From: Euborellia annulipes
Lineage: Eukaryota > Arthropoda > Insecta > Dermaptera > Anisolabididae
Assembly (NCBI GenBank): GCA_023213315.1
Contig: JAKCPI010016568.1
Span: 36,748 to 100,747, forward strand
DNA: 64,000 bases
Reading direction: 5' to 3'
Part shown: positions 46,300-56,911 of the stretch, in pieces
Layout of the letters: every line of letters starts with the position of its first letter
Numbering within the stretch: the stretch's first letter is position 1
Translations under genes and position numbers: made by a program
Notes under the pieces: generated by a model
Told to the model about the DNA's origin: nothing
Database searches by the model: none
What the model saw: only the letters and a program-made list of their open reading frames with translations

Positions 46300-46625
46300 T
46301 ATTACAATATTAAAACCAGGGCGCGTTTCAGCCGCATAAGGGACCATTTTCAGGGCCAGGTCTGAAACGATTATACATTTTCGCTTATTGAGTATATTGG
46401 ACATACACAATTATATAGAGCTCAACCATGTTTTTTTTTTTAAACTCCCCCCCCCCCCCCCCCCCCCACCCCCCTTTTCGCCAAAAAAATTATTTTATTA
46501 ATGGGTTTATGCCTAAATTTATTAATTTTCATACCATGGATAAATAGAATGAATGAACATTAACCTGGCTCTGAAGATGGTCTCATATGCGACCGAAACG
46601 TCGGTCCTGGTTGTTGTTTTAATTA
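46300..46625. repeat. Penelope-type fold-back with two hammerhead-like ends
   Basis: Inverted arms at about 46310-46365 and 46562-46622, both with ccctgg/cctgg, a ctgaaRatggtc stem, GAAACG and the flanking taaaacca/ttgttttaatt. The middle includes a long C run (46447-46468). Confidence 0.58.
46566..46608 (+). ncRNA. Hammerhead core, one core change
   Basis: Core CUGAAGA (consensus CUGAUGA), stem II GGUC-UCAUAUGC-GACC perfect, GAAAC-GUC intact, stem I GGCU/GGUC with wobble pairs. The inverted partner (46318-46360, - strand) is more decayed (CUGAAAA; GAAAC-GCGC). Confidence 0.5.
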
Positions 46626-46798
46626 AAATGAAATAATACTAACTGCATCGCTCATTTCTTTCTCCTACTTTCAAATCCGAACAGCCGTATACCTACCTTC
46701 ATAAAAAAAATTTTATTTTTTTTTTTAGTCTCATTCAGTGGCGTACCGAGGGGGGGGGCGGGGGCGGTCCGCCCCAGGCCCCCATATATTTATAAAAA

Positions 46799-47199
46799 AA
46801 AAATTTAATGAAAATTTCTCTTTAAAAGGCCCCGGGGCCCTCAGGGCTCAAGTAAAAAACGAAAAATTTAGTTAAAAAATCAAAATTTAATGAAAATTTC
46901 TCTTTGAGAGGCCCCGGGGCCTTCAGGGCCCAAAAAAAACCGAAAAATTTAGTTAAAAAATCAAAATTTAATCAAAATTTCTCTTTAAGAGGCCCTGGGG
47001 CCCTCAGGGCTCAAATAAAAACCGAAAAATTTAGTTAAAAAAATCAAAATTTAATGAAAATTTCTCTTTGAGAGGCCCCCGGGGCCTTCAGGGCCCAAAA
47101 AAAAACCGAAAAATTTAGTTAAAAAATCAAAATTTAATGAAAATTTCTCTTTAAGAAGCCCCGGGGCCCTCAGGGCCCAAAAAAAAACCGAAAAATTTA
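46799..47199 (+). repeat. 83-bp tandem repeat, left part
   Basis: Five units of aaaatttaatgaaaatttct, then ctttaagaggccccggggcc, then ctcagggctcaa, then cgaaaaatttagttaaaaaa. Units alternate between gggctcaa and gggcccaa forms. The array continues after the insertion at 50085. Confidence 0.85.
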
Positions 47200-47397
47200 C
47201 AAGGGGACGGCCAAGTGAGTATATCACGGATTCGTTTGAAAAAAAAATTGAGGTTATACTTTGAGCCAAAAAAATGTTCACGTGTTTCGGCGTTTTACTC
47301 CATAGAGCCCTGATTGGCCAAAAAAAATAAATAAATACCGAAAAAAATTTCGCGCTTTCAAGTAGATTCTATTTGAAACATTACGTAACAGTCAGCT

Positions 47398-47462
47398 GTG
47401 GCTAGGCTGGTAGCGTAGCCGACTGATAAGTATGTGGTTCCGGGTTCAATCGACGGGAGTTT
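47398..47462 (+). mobile_element. tRNA-like segment within the palindromic arm
   Basis: gtggctaggctggtagcgta, then gccgactgataagtatgtgg, then ttccgggttcaatcgacgg look like A-box and B-box parts of a tRNA-derived promoter. The inverted copy is at 49832-49895 (- strand). It lacks a clear tRNA fold. Confidence 0.4.
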
Positions 47463-47615
47463 GCATTTTTTTTTTTTTTTTATCTTTTTATGTTATTGTA
47501 ACAAACAATATATTTAAAACTGTTTCATATTATTTTTTTTCATATTTTATTATTTTTTTTTTAGTAATTAAATTTTAAATTTTTTTAAAATATCCTTATA
47601 AACTGCGCTAATTGT

Positions 47616-49430
47616 CGCCTATTCAGGGGCGCCGGAACGAATTTGAATCAGGGGGGGGGCATAGGCGCCGGAACTGGGGGGGGCACGGGTACATTGCCCC
47701 CCCCTGGCATCCTACAGGGGGGGGGGCAGGGGGGGGCAAAATTTCTTCTTTTATTTCATTTAGTTTTAAAAATGATATATTTTAAAATTTTTTTATTTAA
47801 ATTAAAAAAAAATTAAAAAAGTAAGAAATTTTTTTTATTTTATATAGACCTATTGTATTTCTAAATTCTAAATACATTTTATATGGAATTAAAATAATAA
47901 AATTTAGATAACATGAAAACTTGAGACTTTATGCCTTGGAAAAAAAAATTAAAATAAAGAAAATTAAAAATATTTATTTCCTTCAAATAGTAAATAACAA
48001 ATCTACTATATAGCCTAAAAAAAAATTTTGATTAAATAATTTGCATATTGTTAAACTATATATTTGTAAAAGTTAAATATAAAGGACTACAGACTATTTA
48101 GTGTAGTTGATTAACAGTTATAAGAAGAAAAATATGGGGAATGACTTCCCCTAGACTTTCTCGTATATTCTTTTGGAATTACGTCTGGGTGTGTGTGTAA
48201 ACACGATTGCTTAAATACCAAAGGAGCTAGATCGATGAAATTTGGTATATGCCCCTTACACTAAAATTGTAGATTTCTATCAACTTTTGGAGTAAATACG
48301 TCACTTGGAAGTAGTACTTTACTTAAAAAGTTTTTTCGAAAATTTTGAAATTTTCAATTTTTTTGTTACATTATGATAAAATACTCTATTTTAAAAGTTT
48401 TTATTCTTTGACATTTTTTCGGAAACTGAATAGTTTTTGAAATAATCACAGAAGAAATAGAAAATATTCGTTAATTTTGATAAAAAATCAAAACAAAATC
48501 ATACAGGTGTCATTAAAAAAAGGGTAAATATAAACAAATTCATTTGTTTCACAAATTCATTTGTTTATTTTACCCTTTTTTTAATGATACCTGTATGATT
48601 TTGTTTTGATTTTTTTATCAAAATTAACGAATATTTTCATTTCTTCTGTGATTATTTCAAAAACTATTCAGTTTCCGAAAAAATGTCAAAGAATAAAAAC
48701 TTTTTTAAAAATAGAGTATTTTATCATAATATAACAAAAAATTGAAAATTTCAAAATTTTCGAAAACTTTTTAAGTAAAGTACTACTTCCAAGTGACGTA
48801 TTTACTCCAAAAGTTGATAGAAATCTACAATTTTAGTGTAAGGGGCATATACCAAATTTCATCGATCTAGCTCCTTTGGTATTTAAGCAATCGTGTTTAC
48901 ACACACCCAGACGTAATTCCAAAAGAATATACGAGAAAGTCTAGGGAAGTCATTCCCCATATTTTTCTTCTTATAACTGTTAATCAACTACACTAAATAG
49001 TCTGTAGTCCTTATATTTAACTTTACAAATATATAGTTTAACAATATGCAAATTATTTAATCAAAATTTTTTTAGGCTATATAGTAGATTTATTATTTAC
49101 TATTTGGAAGGAAATAAATATTTTTAATTTTCTATTTTAATTTTTTTTTTCCAAGGCATAAAGTCTCAAGTTTTCATGTTATCTAAATTTTATTATTTTA
49201 ATTCCATATAAAATGTATTTAGAATTTAGAAATACAATATAGGTCTATATAAAATAAAAAAATTTCTTACTTTTTTAATTTTTTTTAATTTAAATAAAAA
49301 AATTTTAAAATATATCATTTAAAACTAAATGAAATAAAGAAGGAATTTTGCCCCCCCCTGCCCCCCCCTGTAGGATGCCAGGGGGGGCGATGTACCGTGC
49401 CCCCCCAGTTCCGGCGCCTATGCGCCTATT
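47616..49430. mobile_element. Inner hAT element forming a giant palindrome, exact 8-bp TSD
   Basis: The element is 47624-49422 (1799 bp) with cgcctatt at both flanks (47616-47623, 49423-49430). Left end caggggcgccggaacgaatt; right end, inverted, cataggcgccggaactgggg; a second internal start (cataggcgccggaactgggg) lies at 47660. From 47660 to 49422 it is one inverted repeat centred near 48541: two arms of about 880 bp with only scattered differences and almost no spacer. No ORF longer than background. Confidence 0.82.
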
Positions 49431-50084
49431 TATTTGTTTTGCATGTTTTTATGACTTATATATATCACCCTACTTCGTGTGGGGGGTAAGTGCACAAGTA
49501 AATTAAAAAGTAAGTTATCTATATTCGCTTGACTGTACATAATTTTTTTTTATCAAAAAATAAGAAAATAAATTTTTTATTAATTTCATGTATTTATTTA
49601 ATTAATGGATTTCCTTCCTTATTTCTTCATATATTTAAATACTGTAATAAATGATATTTTCTTCATGTATTTAAATTCAAATTTTAAGGTAATAAATAAG
49701 CTCGAAAAACAATTTTAACAAAATTTTAAAAATTTAATTACTAAAAAAAATAATATGAAACAGTTTTAAATATATTGTTTGTTACAATAACATAAAAAGA
49801 TTAAAAAAAAAAAAAATTACATACTCCGTCGTTCGAACCCGGGACCAAATACTTACCAGTCGGCGACGCTACCAGCCTAGCCACAGCTGACTGTTACGTA
49901 ATGTTTCAAATAGAATCTACTTGAAAGCGCGAAAATTTTTTCGGTATTTATTTATTTTTTTTTGGCCAATCGGGGCTCTATGGAGTAAAACGCCGAAACA
50001 CGTGAACATTTTTTTGGCTCAAAGTATAACCTCAATTTTTTTCAAACGAATCCGTGATATACTCACTTGGCCGTCCCCTTGTTA

Positions 50085-50370
50085 GTTAAAAAATCAAAAT
50101 TTAATGAAAATTTCTCTTTAAGAGGCCCCGGAGCCCTCAGGGCTCAAATAAAAACCGAAAAATTTAGTTAAAAAATCAAAATTTAATGAAAATTTCTCTT
50201 TAAGAGGCCCCAGGGCCCTCAGGGCTCAAGTAAAAAACGAAAAATTTAGTTAAAAAATCAAAATTTAATGAAAATTTCTCTTTAAGAGGCCCCCAGGGCC
50301 CTCCAGGGCTCAAGTAAAAAACGAAAAATTTAGTTAAAAATCAAAATTTAATGAAAATTTCTCTTCAGGA
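50085..50370 (+). repeat. 83-bp tandem repeat, right part
   Basis: Continuation of the array after the 2.9 kb insertion; about 3.4 units. Confidence 0.82.
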
Positions 50371-51823
50371 GGTCCCGGGACCCTTGGGGTTCAGGGATAT
50401 ACGGTATTTTAAAAATATTTTTATTTATGGAGGAGAAGGAAATTTAAAGATGAGTACCCCCAAAAAAAAAAAAAATTCAATATAAGGCCCCCTCTTCTAG
50501 TGCCGCCCCAGGCCCCCAACTGCCTCGGTACGCCTCTGGTCTCATTTATTTCAAGTATCGGGGGAGAATGTTTGGAAACCGGAATCGACAATCGTTTTGG
50601 GGCGTACTACAGTGCACAGGGATAGAATGCTTATTTTCTAGGTCATGAGGAGTTTTATACCTTAAAACTTTTTCTGCAAATAAAAAAAATTTTAGTTATA
50701 CTCAAAAAAAAAAAAAAAAAAAAAACAGTTTAAATTATTCACAAAACGTGAAGAAAAACTTTCTTTTATATTAGTGTTTATATTCCGCAAATTTAGTCTC
50801 CAATGGTTTAAAAATTTAATATCTTTTTTTTTTATACGTAGATTGTTTAAATTTTTTAAAAGTCGATTCAATAGAAGAAAAAAAGTCTTACTTTGCATAT
50901 CCAATAAAGTTTACTCTATTTTAATATACTAAAAATTGAAAATGAAAATCTTGAAATTGTCAAAAATAATAAAGATTCCCCTAGGAATAACTTTCTAAAT
51001 TTGTATGTAAGCAGCGAGGTAAAACTGGAAGCAAAAGGAGAAGGCGAGGGGGGGGGGTGCGCCCACCCGTGTCTTTGATCTAAGGGTACATTTTTTTTTT
51101 TTCAAAGACTAAAGACGATGTTTATACTTGGTTACCTTTAATGTAGGATTATTATAGAAACTTTTTTTTTTCTTTCGACATCGTTTAGATGAAAAACTGA
51201 TAATAGTTTTCTTTCAATAAAAAACACTCCTTAGTTTTTTTTATTCTATTTTTTAATTTTTAAAAAAACAAATTGTGGTCAAGACTTCTTAAAATCGTTT
51301 AAGTTGGTCATTTGTGTTGCCTACCATGGTTGAATAAATAAAAATATTTTACTGTATTAATTTATTTAATATTTTTTTTTTTTTTTTTTCATTTAATGAA
51401 AAGTTAAAAGCCACGAAATAAGAAATTAAATTTTTTTTTTTTTAATACCTTTGAAAGATTAATTTTCAATCTCACCAGAGAGAGAAAAAAAAAACAATAT
51501 TTATAAGCGGATTTGAAAAACAAAAAAAGGGGGGGACGTAAGTTTTAAATAAATGCTGACGTTTTATAGGATTTTTTTTTAAGAAGGTTATTTAATATTA
51601 CAAGTCGAGTTTAGGAGAATCATTTGTTTTTTTTTTTTAAAGTGAATTTTTTTTTTTTAATTCATTCGTTTATCATCATTCAACTCGTTGACAAGTGGCA
51701 TTTTTTTCTTATTATTTCTAATTCACTCCCCATTCATCAAAGGGGACGGTTATTGGGATCGAACTTTTGTTTCTTTTTTTATTATTAACTTGCTTTATTG
51801 ACTTGTGGTACATATTTAGTACA

Positions 51824-52049
51824 GTTGAACCGCAGAAGTGTTTCTCGGGGGGGGGTAATCTGGAGTGACTGGTCGCACAGCACACATTTTTTTCTTAATT
51901 TCGGTAATTTCTGTACTTGTTTGCCAGAATATAAATACAAATCAAATTTGTAAGTATTAATTTTTAAAATTTTACATTAAAAATACATTTTTTTTTTCGA
52001 AAAAAGTAATTACCCCTTTACCCCCCTTGTATCCGCCCTTGGTTGAACC
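51824..52049 (+). mobile_element. Short hAT element with 8-bp TSD inside the pogo-like end
   Basis: The element is 51832-52041 with gttgaacc at both flanks (51824-51831, 52042-52049). It has lost its first bases (starts gcagaagtgtttctcggggg) but keeps the family right end ttgtatccgcccttg and part of the ctggtgtgac hairpin. Same family as 24698. Confidence 0.75.
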
Positions 52050-52357
52050 TCGCCTCATAACGAGTAATTCGCATAACGAGCAAAATAAATTGTAACTCAC
52101 TTAACGAGCGACTTTTCGCATAACGAGTACAAAACACGGACTCGTCAAAAAAAGTCTGTCCAATTAGTTTATAATTTGAGTTTTATATTTATTATTTGAG
52201 CACTTTTAAATTTCGTGATTACAATTTACAAAAAATAAAAGTAAATTTATTTTAATGTAGCATCGTAGTGTCTCTTGTAATCCCCCATTTTCTCAAACTT
52301 ATGATATATTATTTTAAATGGACATGAATAAAAATTGAATCAATTAATTTTTACTTT

Positions 52358-53025
52358 CTACCTATGTATATATGTAATATATATATAGAGAGAAAGTATT
52401 GGATTCATGTCAAAAATTCGATGTCGAGATTTTGATGGATCTTTACGTTTTGAGGTCCCCTGAATCCAAAAAAGTGATTTTCGCGACATGGTCTGTCGTG
52501 TGTGTGTGTGTGTCTGTGTGTCTGTGTGTGGGTGTGTGTTCAATTTTAAGCATGAAGGAATTGAGCTACGAGGTTGAAATTTTATATTTAAGTTAAACAC
52601 CCCCCGGGACCGGAAAATAAGCTTTTAATCAAAATCGGCCAAAGAGTACTAGTACTTTACTGATGTACTTTTTCAGTTTTTTTCGATTTTCTCAAAATTC
52701 GCTCTAACGATTTTGATTAAAATTCAAAAATCAATTATTTTTTAGATTCTCTTCAAATGTATATTCTCGTTTTGCTCTCAAAATTGTTTGAAGCACACTT
52801 TACTCTTGTGCTTCATAGAGAAGATAGGAGAAATGGTTGCCATGGTAACAAAATATAAATATTTTCCCATGTTTATAAATTTGACATCTTTTAATTCTAA
52901 TATATTGGCGGAAACTAAATATATGTCGACACAAAAATCTGGGTGACAAGCACAGAACACAACTTTCGATTACCGAAGGTAAGAGAAAGTTGTGTGCTGT
53001 GCGACAGTCACACCAGATTTTTAAG
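52358..53025 (+). repeat. R680 repeat, full-length copy
   Basis: Same order as 15160-15815, nearly identical in sequence (hairpin start, aaaattcgatgtcgagattt, cgcgacatggtctgtc, gt/ct microsatellite, X-box, terminal hairpin). Inserted within the pogo-like element, so younger than it. Confidence 0.75.
52836..52849. promoter_or_regulatory. X-box (RFX-type site) inside R680
   Basis: GTTGCCATGGTAAC, identical to the site at 15621. Confidence 0.45.
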
Positions 53026-53862
53026 AATATAATCAGGAAATAGATTTGTAATTTTTTGTGTTAAAAGTTTATTAAACCCTTGCAAAAAATGTCCCCGAAG
53101 AAAAAAGCCGCAAGAAAACAGCCATTTTTTCGACATATTTTACATTAATTATATGAGAAAAATTGTTTCGCATAACGAGTGTTTCGTTTTACGAGTTTGA
53201 TTCTGGAACGAATTAAACTCGTTAAGCAAGGTTCCACTGTATTTTATTTTTTTATTGTTGGGCTTCAAGACCATACAATTTTTCATTACAATATTTTATA
53301 GTAAAAATACATAATACTAAATCATATTATAAAAAAATAGAAGAACACAATAGACACACATCATCCAAGAACATACCATACTAGAAACAGCCCTACGTTT
53401 TTTTATTATATTTTATTAAGGTCTTTTTCGGCATTGGAGGCCATTAAGACCCCGTCTTTATTTCTTACTTCTTATATTCAGGATAAAAATAAAGCTTAAT
53501 AGTGATATTCTTTTTTAAATATACCGAAATACTGTAAGACAAGACAGGAAAATTTTTCGGCTATAATAAATTAAATAAGTTTTTAACAAAATTTCTTTTA
53601 TTTGTTTTTTGGGCTTACACTGTTGATTGATGATCTAAAAGTTAATAAAACATCTTTAGTTTAACAAATTTGTATGTTTATTTGTTGGTGGGCTAAACGC
53701 CCCTTGGCCTCCGGGGATTGTATCCAGGACCTCCAGCCTTTCTGGCTCATCAGTGTGCTATTCTATTCAAATAAATAGATCTCGAAAATTATTCAAATTT
53801 TGAAAATGTATTATTATTTTCCAAATTCAAAGGAGTGATTGTCTTCGCTTTTTTTAATTTAG

Positions 53863-53947
53863 TGCAAAGGGCCAGCTTGGCAAGGAGTGGATGGGCCAGA
53901 CCCAGATTGATCGCCTTTGCGCCATTTCTAAAGGGCAAACAGAGTAA
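53863..53947 (+). CDS. Possible terminal exon, 27 codons
   Basis: A good acceptor (cttcgctttttttaatttag) ends at 53862. After one base of a split codon the frame reads AKGQLGKEWMGQTQIDRLCA, then ISKGQTE and stop TAA at 53945. Composition is far richer in GC than the surroundings. Its phase (2 if the first AG is used, 0 if the AG at 53868-53869 is used) does not settle whether it joins the exon at 43201. It might instead be an internal exon with a weak donor near 53944. Confidence 0.35.
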
Positions 53948-54704
53948 TCAATGAAAGTCGCGGCGCAGCTAAAGAAGGTCAGAAAAATCTCTAGAGGTTG
54001 CGAAAAGAAAAAAAATTAATGATCAGAAAATTCGTCACAAGCCTAGATTGTTTGATTGAAAAAAAAAAAGAATCAATAAAGGTCTCCAACATATTTTTTT
54101 TTTTTTTTTTATTTCTTATATACGGTATATTTAGAAAGGAAATGAAAAAATATCAGAGAGAAAAAAAAAAAAAAAAAAATTGCTAACTTAAACATATCGA
54201 AATGCCAATATTTTAAGATGAAGTAGCAACTAGCTTGTCTTTGAAAAAATAAATAAATAAATAAGCCAATCTGAGATTTTATTCATGATTATTGGAATTG
54301 AAGAGAAACAAATCAATATCGGATATTTTTTTTTTTATTCATAATTCAATTAAGTTGCAAAACTTTCCAAAAGAGCAGAATAATTTTCAGTAGGCCTAAT
54401 ATGATGGGGATTAATTAGGAAATAATTAGAATAATTCTTGTAAATTATTCATATGATCATATAAATAGGATTATATGCTTTGACGACACACATATGCTCA
54501 ATTTCGACAAACTACCTGTGATTAATCCTTGGTGATGATTCCTGTTTATCTAACACTTAATGAATTTTGGAAAATATTTATTTCTAAATAGTTGTTAAGT
54601 CTGTGACACTGGCGATGCTTATGTCTTAATATTTAAAAAATTTTCATTATTAAATTTGTAGATTTACACACAGAAAGGCAAAAATTTTAATAAATAATTC
54701 TAAA

Positions 54705-55065
54705 AAATATGGTGTGACTGGTCGCAAAGCACACTTTCTCTTCTTCGATAAATAATTCTGTGCTTGTCACACCAGATTTTCTGTGTCGACATATATTTAG
54801 TTCCCAACAGTACGGTACATTTGAATTCAGATGTAAAATTTATAAGTATGAAAAAATATTTATATTTTTTAAATTGTGCTTTAAATTGAACCCAGACACA
54901 CAGACAGACAGACAGACCATGTCGTGAAAACCACTTTTTTAGATTCAGGGGGATCTCAAAACGTGTATATCCGTCAAAATCTCGGCATCGAATTTTTGAC
55001 ATGAATACAATAATTTCTCTCTATATATATGTATATTAAAATATACATATAGGTAAGAGAAAGTT
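54705..55065 (-). repeat. R680 partial copy
   Basis: Hairpin end (ggtgtgactggtcgcaaagc ... cacaccagatttt), tgtgtcgacatatatttag, then a jump to cagacagaccatgtcgtgaa, caaaacgtgtatatcc and the tatata hairpin start. The core is deleted. Confidence 0.62.
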
Positions 55066-55430
55066 AAAAAAACAAAAAAAAAAAAAAAAACGGTGATTTG
55101 CTTTATTTTGCCCTAAACCATACTCATTATATTGGAGATCACGGGTTCAACTCAACTCGTATAAAATATATTTTTTTAAATCAAGATATTACGGGTATAA
55201 TTCAAAATCTTTTTTTATTATGTGTTTGAATATATTTTTGAATGTTGAAGCTCATATAGTTTTATATCTTTGCATATAATAACTAATTATTTTTTATATG
55301 AAAACGCATGTCCACAAGCGACACTAAAGAAGGGTCATGTAAAATAATTCGAAATCTTTGCATATAAATGATGTAAACAATGGCCAGAAAAAGGCTAGTT
55401 TTATTCTTCTAAAATCCATATTCTAGTATT

Positions 55431-56911
55431 CACCCGATTCCTTTTATGCCCAGCCTCTTCAATGCCTGGGAGGATGTTTCTGTCTAGTGAACTAATCCTT
55501 ATTTCTAATTCCACCCGATTCCTTTTATCCAGCCTCTTCAATGCCTGGGAGAATGTTTCTATCTAGTGAACTAATCCTTAGTTCTAATTCCACCCGATTG
55601 CTTTTATCCAGCCTCTTCAATGCCTAGGAGAATGTTTCTATCTAGTGAACTAATCCTTATTTCTAATTCCACCCGATTCCTTTTATCCAGCCTCTTCAAT
55701 GCCTGGGAGAATGTTTCTATCTAGTGAACTAATCCTTATTTCTAATTCCACCCGATGGTCCTTTCTATCCAGCCTCTTCAATGCCTGGGAGTTTGTTTCT
55801 ATCTAGTGAACTAATCCTTATTTCTAATTCCACCCGATTCCTTTTATCCAGCCTCTTCAATGCCTGGGAGAATGTTTCTATCTAGTGAACTAATCCTTAT
55901 TTCTAATTCCACCCGATTCCTTTTATCCAGCCTCTTCAGTGCCTGGGAGGATGTTTCTATCTAGTGAACTAATCCTTATTTCTAATTCCACCCGATTCCT
56001 TTTATCCAGCCTCTTCAATGCCTGGGAGGATGTTTCTATCTAGTGAACTAATCCTTATTTCTAATTCCACCCGATTCCTTTTATCCAGCCTCTTCAATGC
56101 CTGGGAGGATGTTTCTATCTAGTGAACTAATCCTTATTTCTAATTCCACCCGATTCCTTTTATCCAGCCTCTTCAATGCCTGGGAGGATGTTTCTATCTA
56201 GTGAACTAATCCTTATTTCTAATTCCACCCGATTCCTTTTATCCAGCCTCTTCACTGCCTGGGAGAATGTTTCTATCTAGTGAACTAATCCTTATTTCTA
56301 ATTCCACCCGATTCCTTTTATCCAGCCTCTTCAATGCCTGGGAGGATGTTTCTATCTAGTGAACTAATCCTTATTTCTAATTCCACCCGATTCCTTTTAT
56401 CCAGCCTCTTCAATGCCTGGGAGAATGTTTCTATCTAGTGAACTAATCCTTATTTCTAATTCCACCCGATTCCTTTTATCCAGCCTCTTCAATGCCTGGG
56501 AGAATGTTTCTATCTAGTGAACTAATCCTTATTTCTAATTCCACCCGATTCCTTTTATCCAGCCTCTTCAATGCCTGGGAGGATGTTTCTATCTAGTGAA
56601 CTAATCCTTATTTCTAATTCCACCCGATTCCTTTTATCCAGCCTCTTCAATGCCTGGGAGAATGTTTCTATCTAGTGAACTAATCCTTATTTCTAATTCC
56701 ACCCGATTCCTTTTATCCAGCCTCTTCAATGCCTGGGAGGATGTTTCTATCTAGTGAACTAATCCTTATTTCTAATTCCACCCGATTCCTTTTATCCAGC
56801 CTCTTCAATGCCTGGGAGAATGTTTCTATCTAGTGAACTAATCCTTATTTCTAATTCCACCCGATTCCTTTTATCCAGCCTCTTCAATGCCTGGGAGGAT
56901 GTTTCTATCTA
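55431..56911 (+). repeat. 79-bp minisatellite, about 18.7 copies
   Basis: Unit: cacccgattccttttatcca, gcctcttcaatgcctgggag, gatgtttctatctagtgaac, taatccttatttctaattc. Units are almost identical; the first has two extra bases and the fifth one insertion. The main variant is gggaggatg against gggagaatg. The last unit stops after about 54 bp. No frame is maintained and 79 is not a multiple of 3. Confidence 0.93.

Larger units (their letters stand above)
47197..50084. mobile_element. Palindromic DNA element with 3-bp TTA TSD
   Basis: The element is 47200-50081 (2882 bp) with TTA at both flanks (47197-47199, 50082-50084), interrupting the 83-bp array exactly within gaaaaattta|gtt. Ends are identical inverted repeats starting caaggggacggccaagtgag and extending at least 290 bp, with related sequence to about 400 bp (47200-47600 against about 49720-50081). 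A TWA duplication fits PIF/Harbinger, but no transposase is present. Each arm holds a tRNA-like segment. Confidence 0.8.
46728..50546 (+). mobile_element. hAT element (outermost of a nested stack), exact 8-bp TSD
   Basis: The element is 46736-50538, with gtctcatt at both flanks (46728-46735 and 50539-50546). Ends cagtggcgtaccgagggggg and, inverted, cagaggcgtaccgaggcagt, followed by matching gccccaggccccc blocks. Without the 2.9 kb insertion it would be about 0.92 kb, made almost wholly of an 83-bp tandem repeat. Non-autonomous. Confidence 0.88.
51820..53241 (+). mobile_element. pogo/Tigger-like element, TA TSD, twice invaded
   Basis: The element is 51822-53239 between TA dinucleotides. Ends cagttgaac(ctcgcctcataacgag) and, inverted, cagtggaaccttgcttaacg, with repeated subterminal cataacgag words. 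TIRs of this type and a TA duplication are typical of pogo/Tigger. The left end is split by a hAT (51832-52041) and the interior by an R680 copy (52358-53025). Net of those it is a short, non-coding derivative. Confidence 0.7.

Noticed and set aside
47398..47462. True tRNA gene
   Set aside because: A-box and B-box-like words are present but no complete cloverleaf, and the same segment is in both arms of a transposon.
48180..48910. Fold-back read artefact explaining the giant palindrome
   Set aside because: The two arms differ at scattered positions and the element is bounded by exact 8-bp duplications, so a simple duplicated read is unlikely.
55431..56911. CRISPR-like array or protein repeat
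   Set aside because: Units abut with no unique spacers, and 79 bp is not a multiple of 3; it is a minisatellite.
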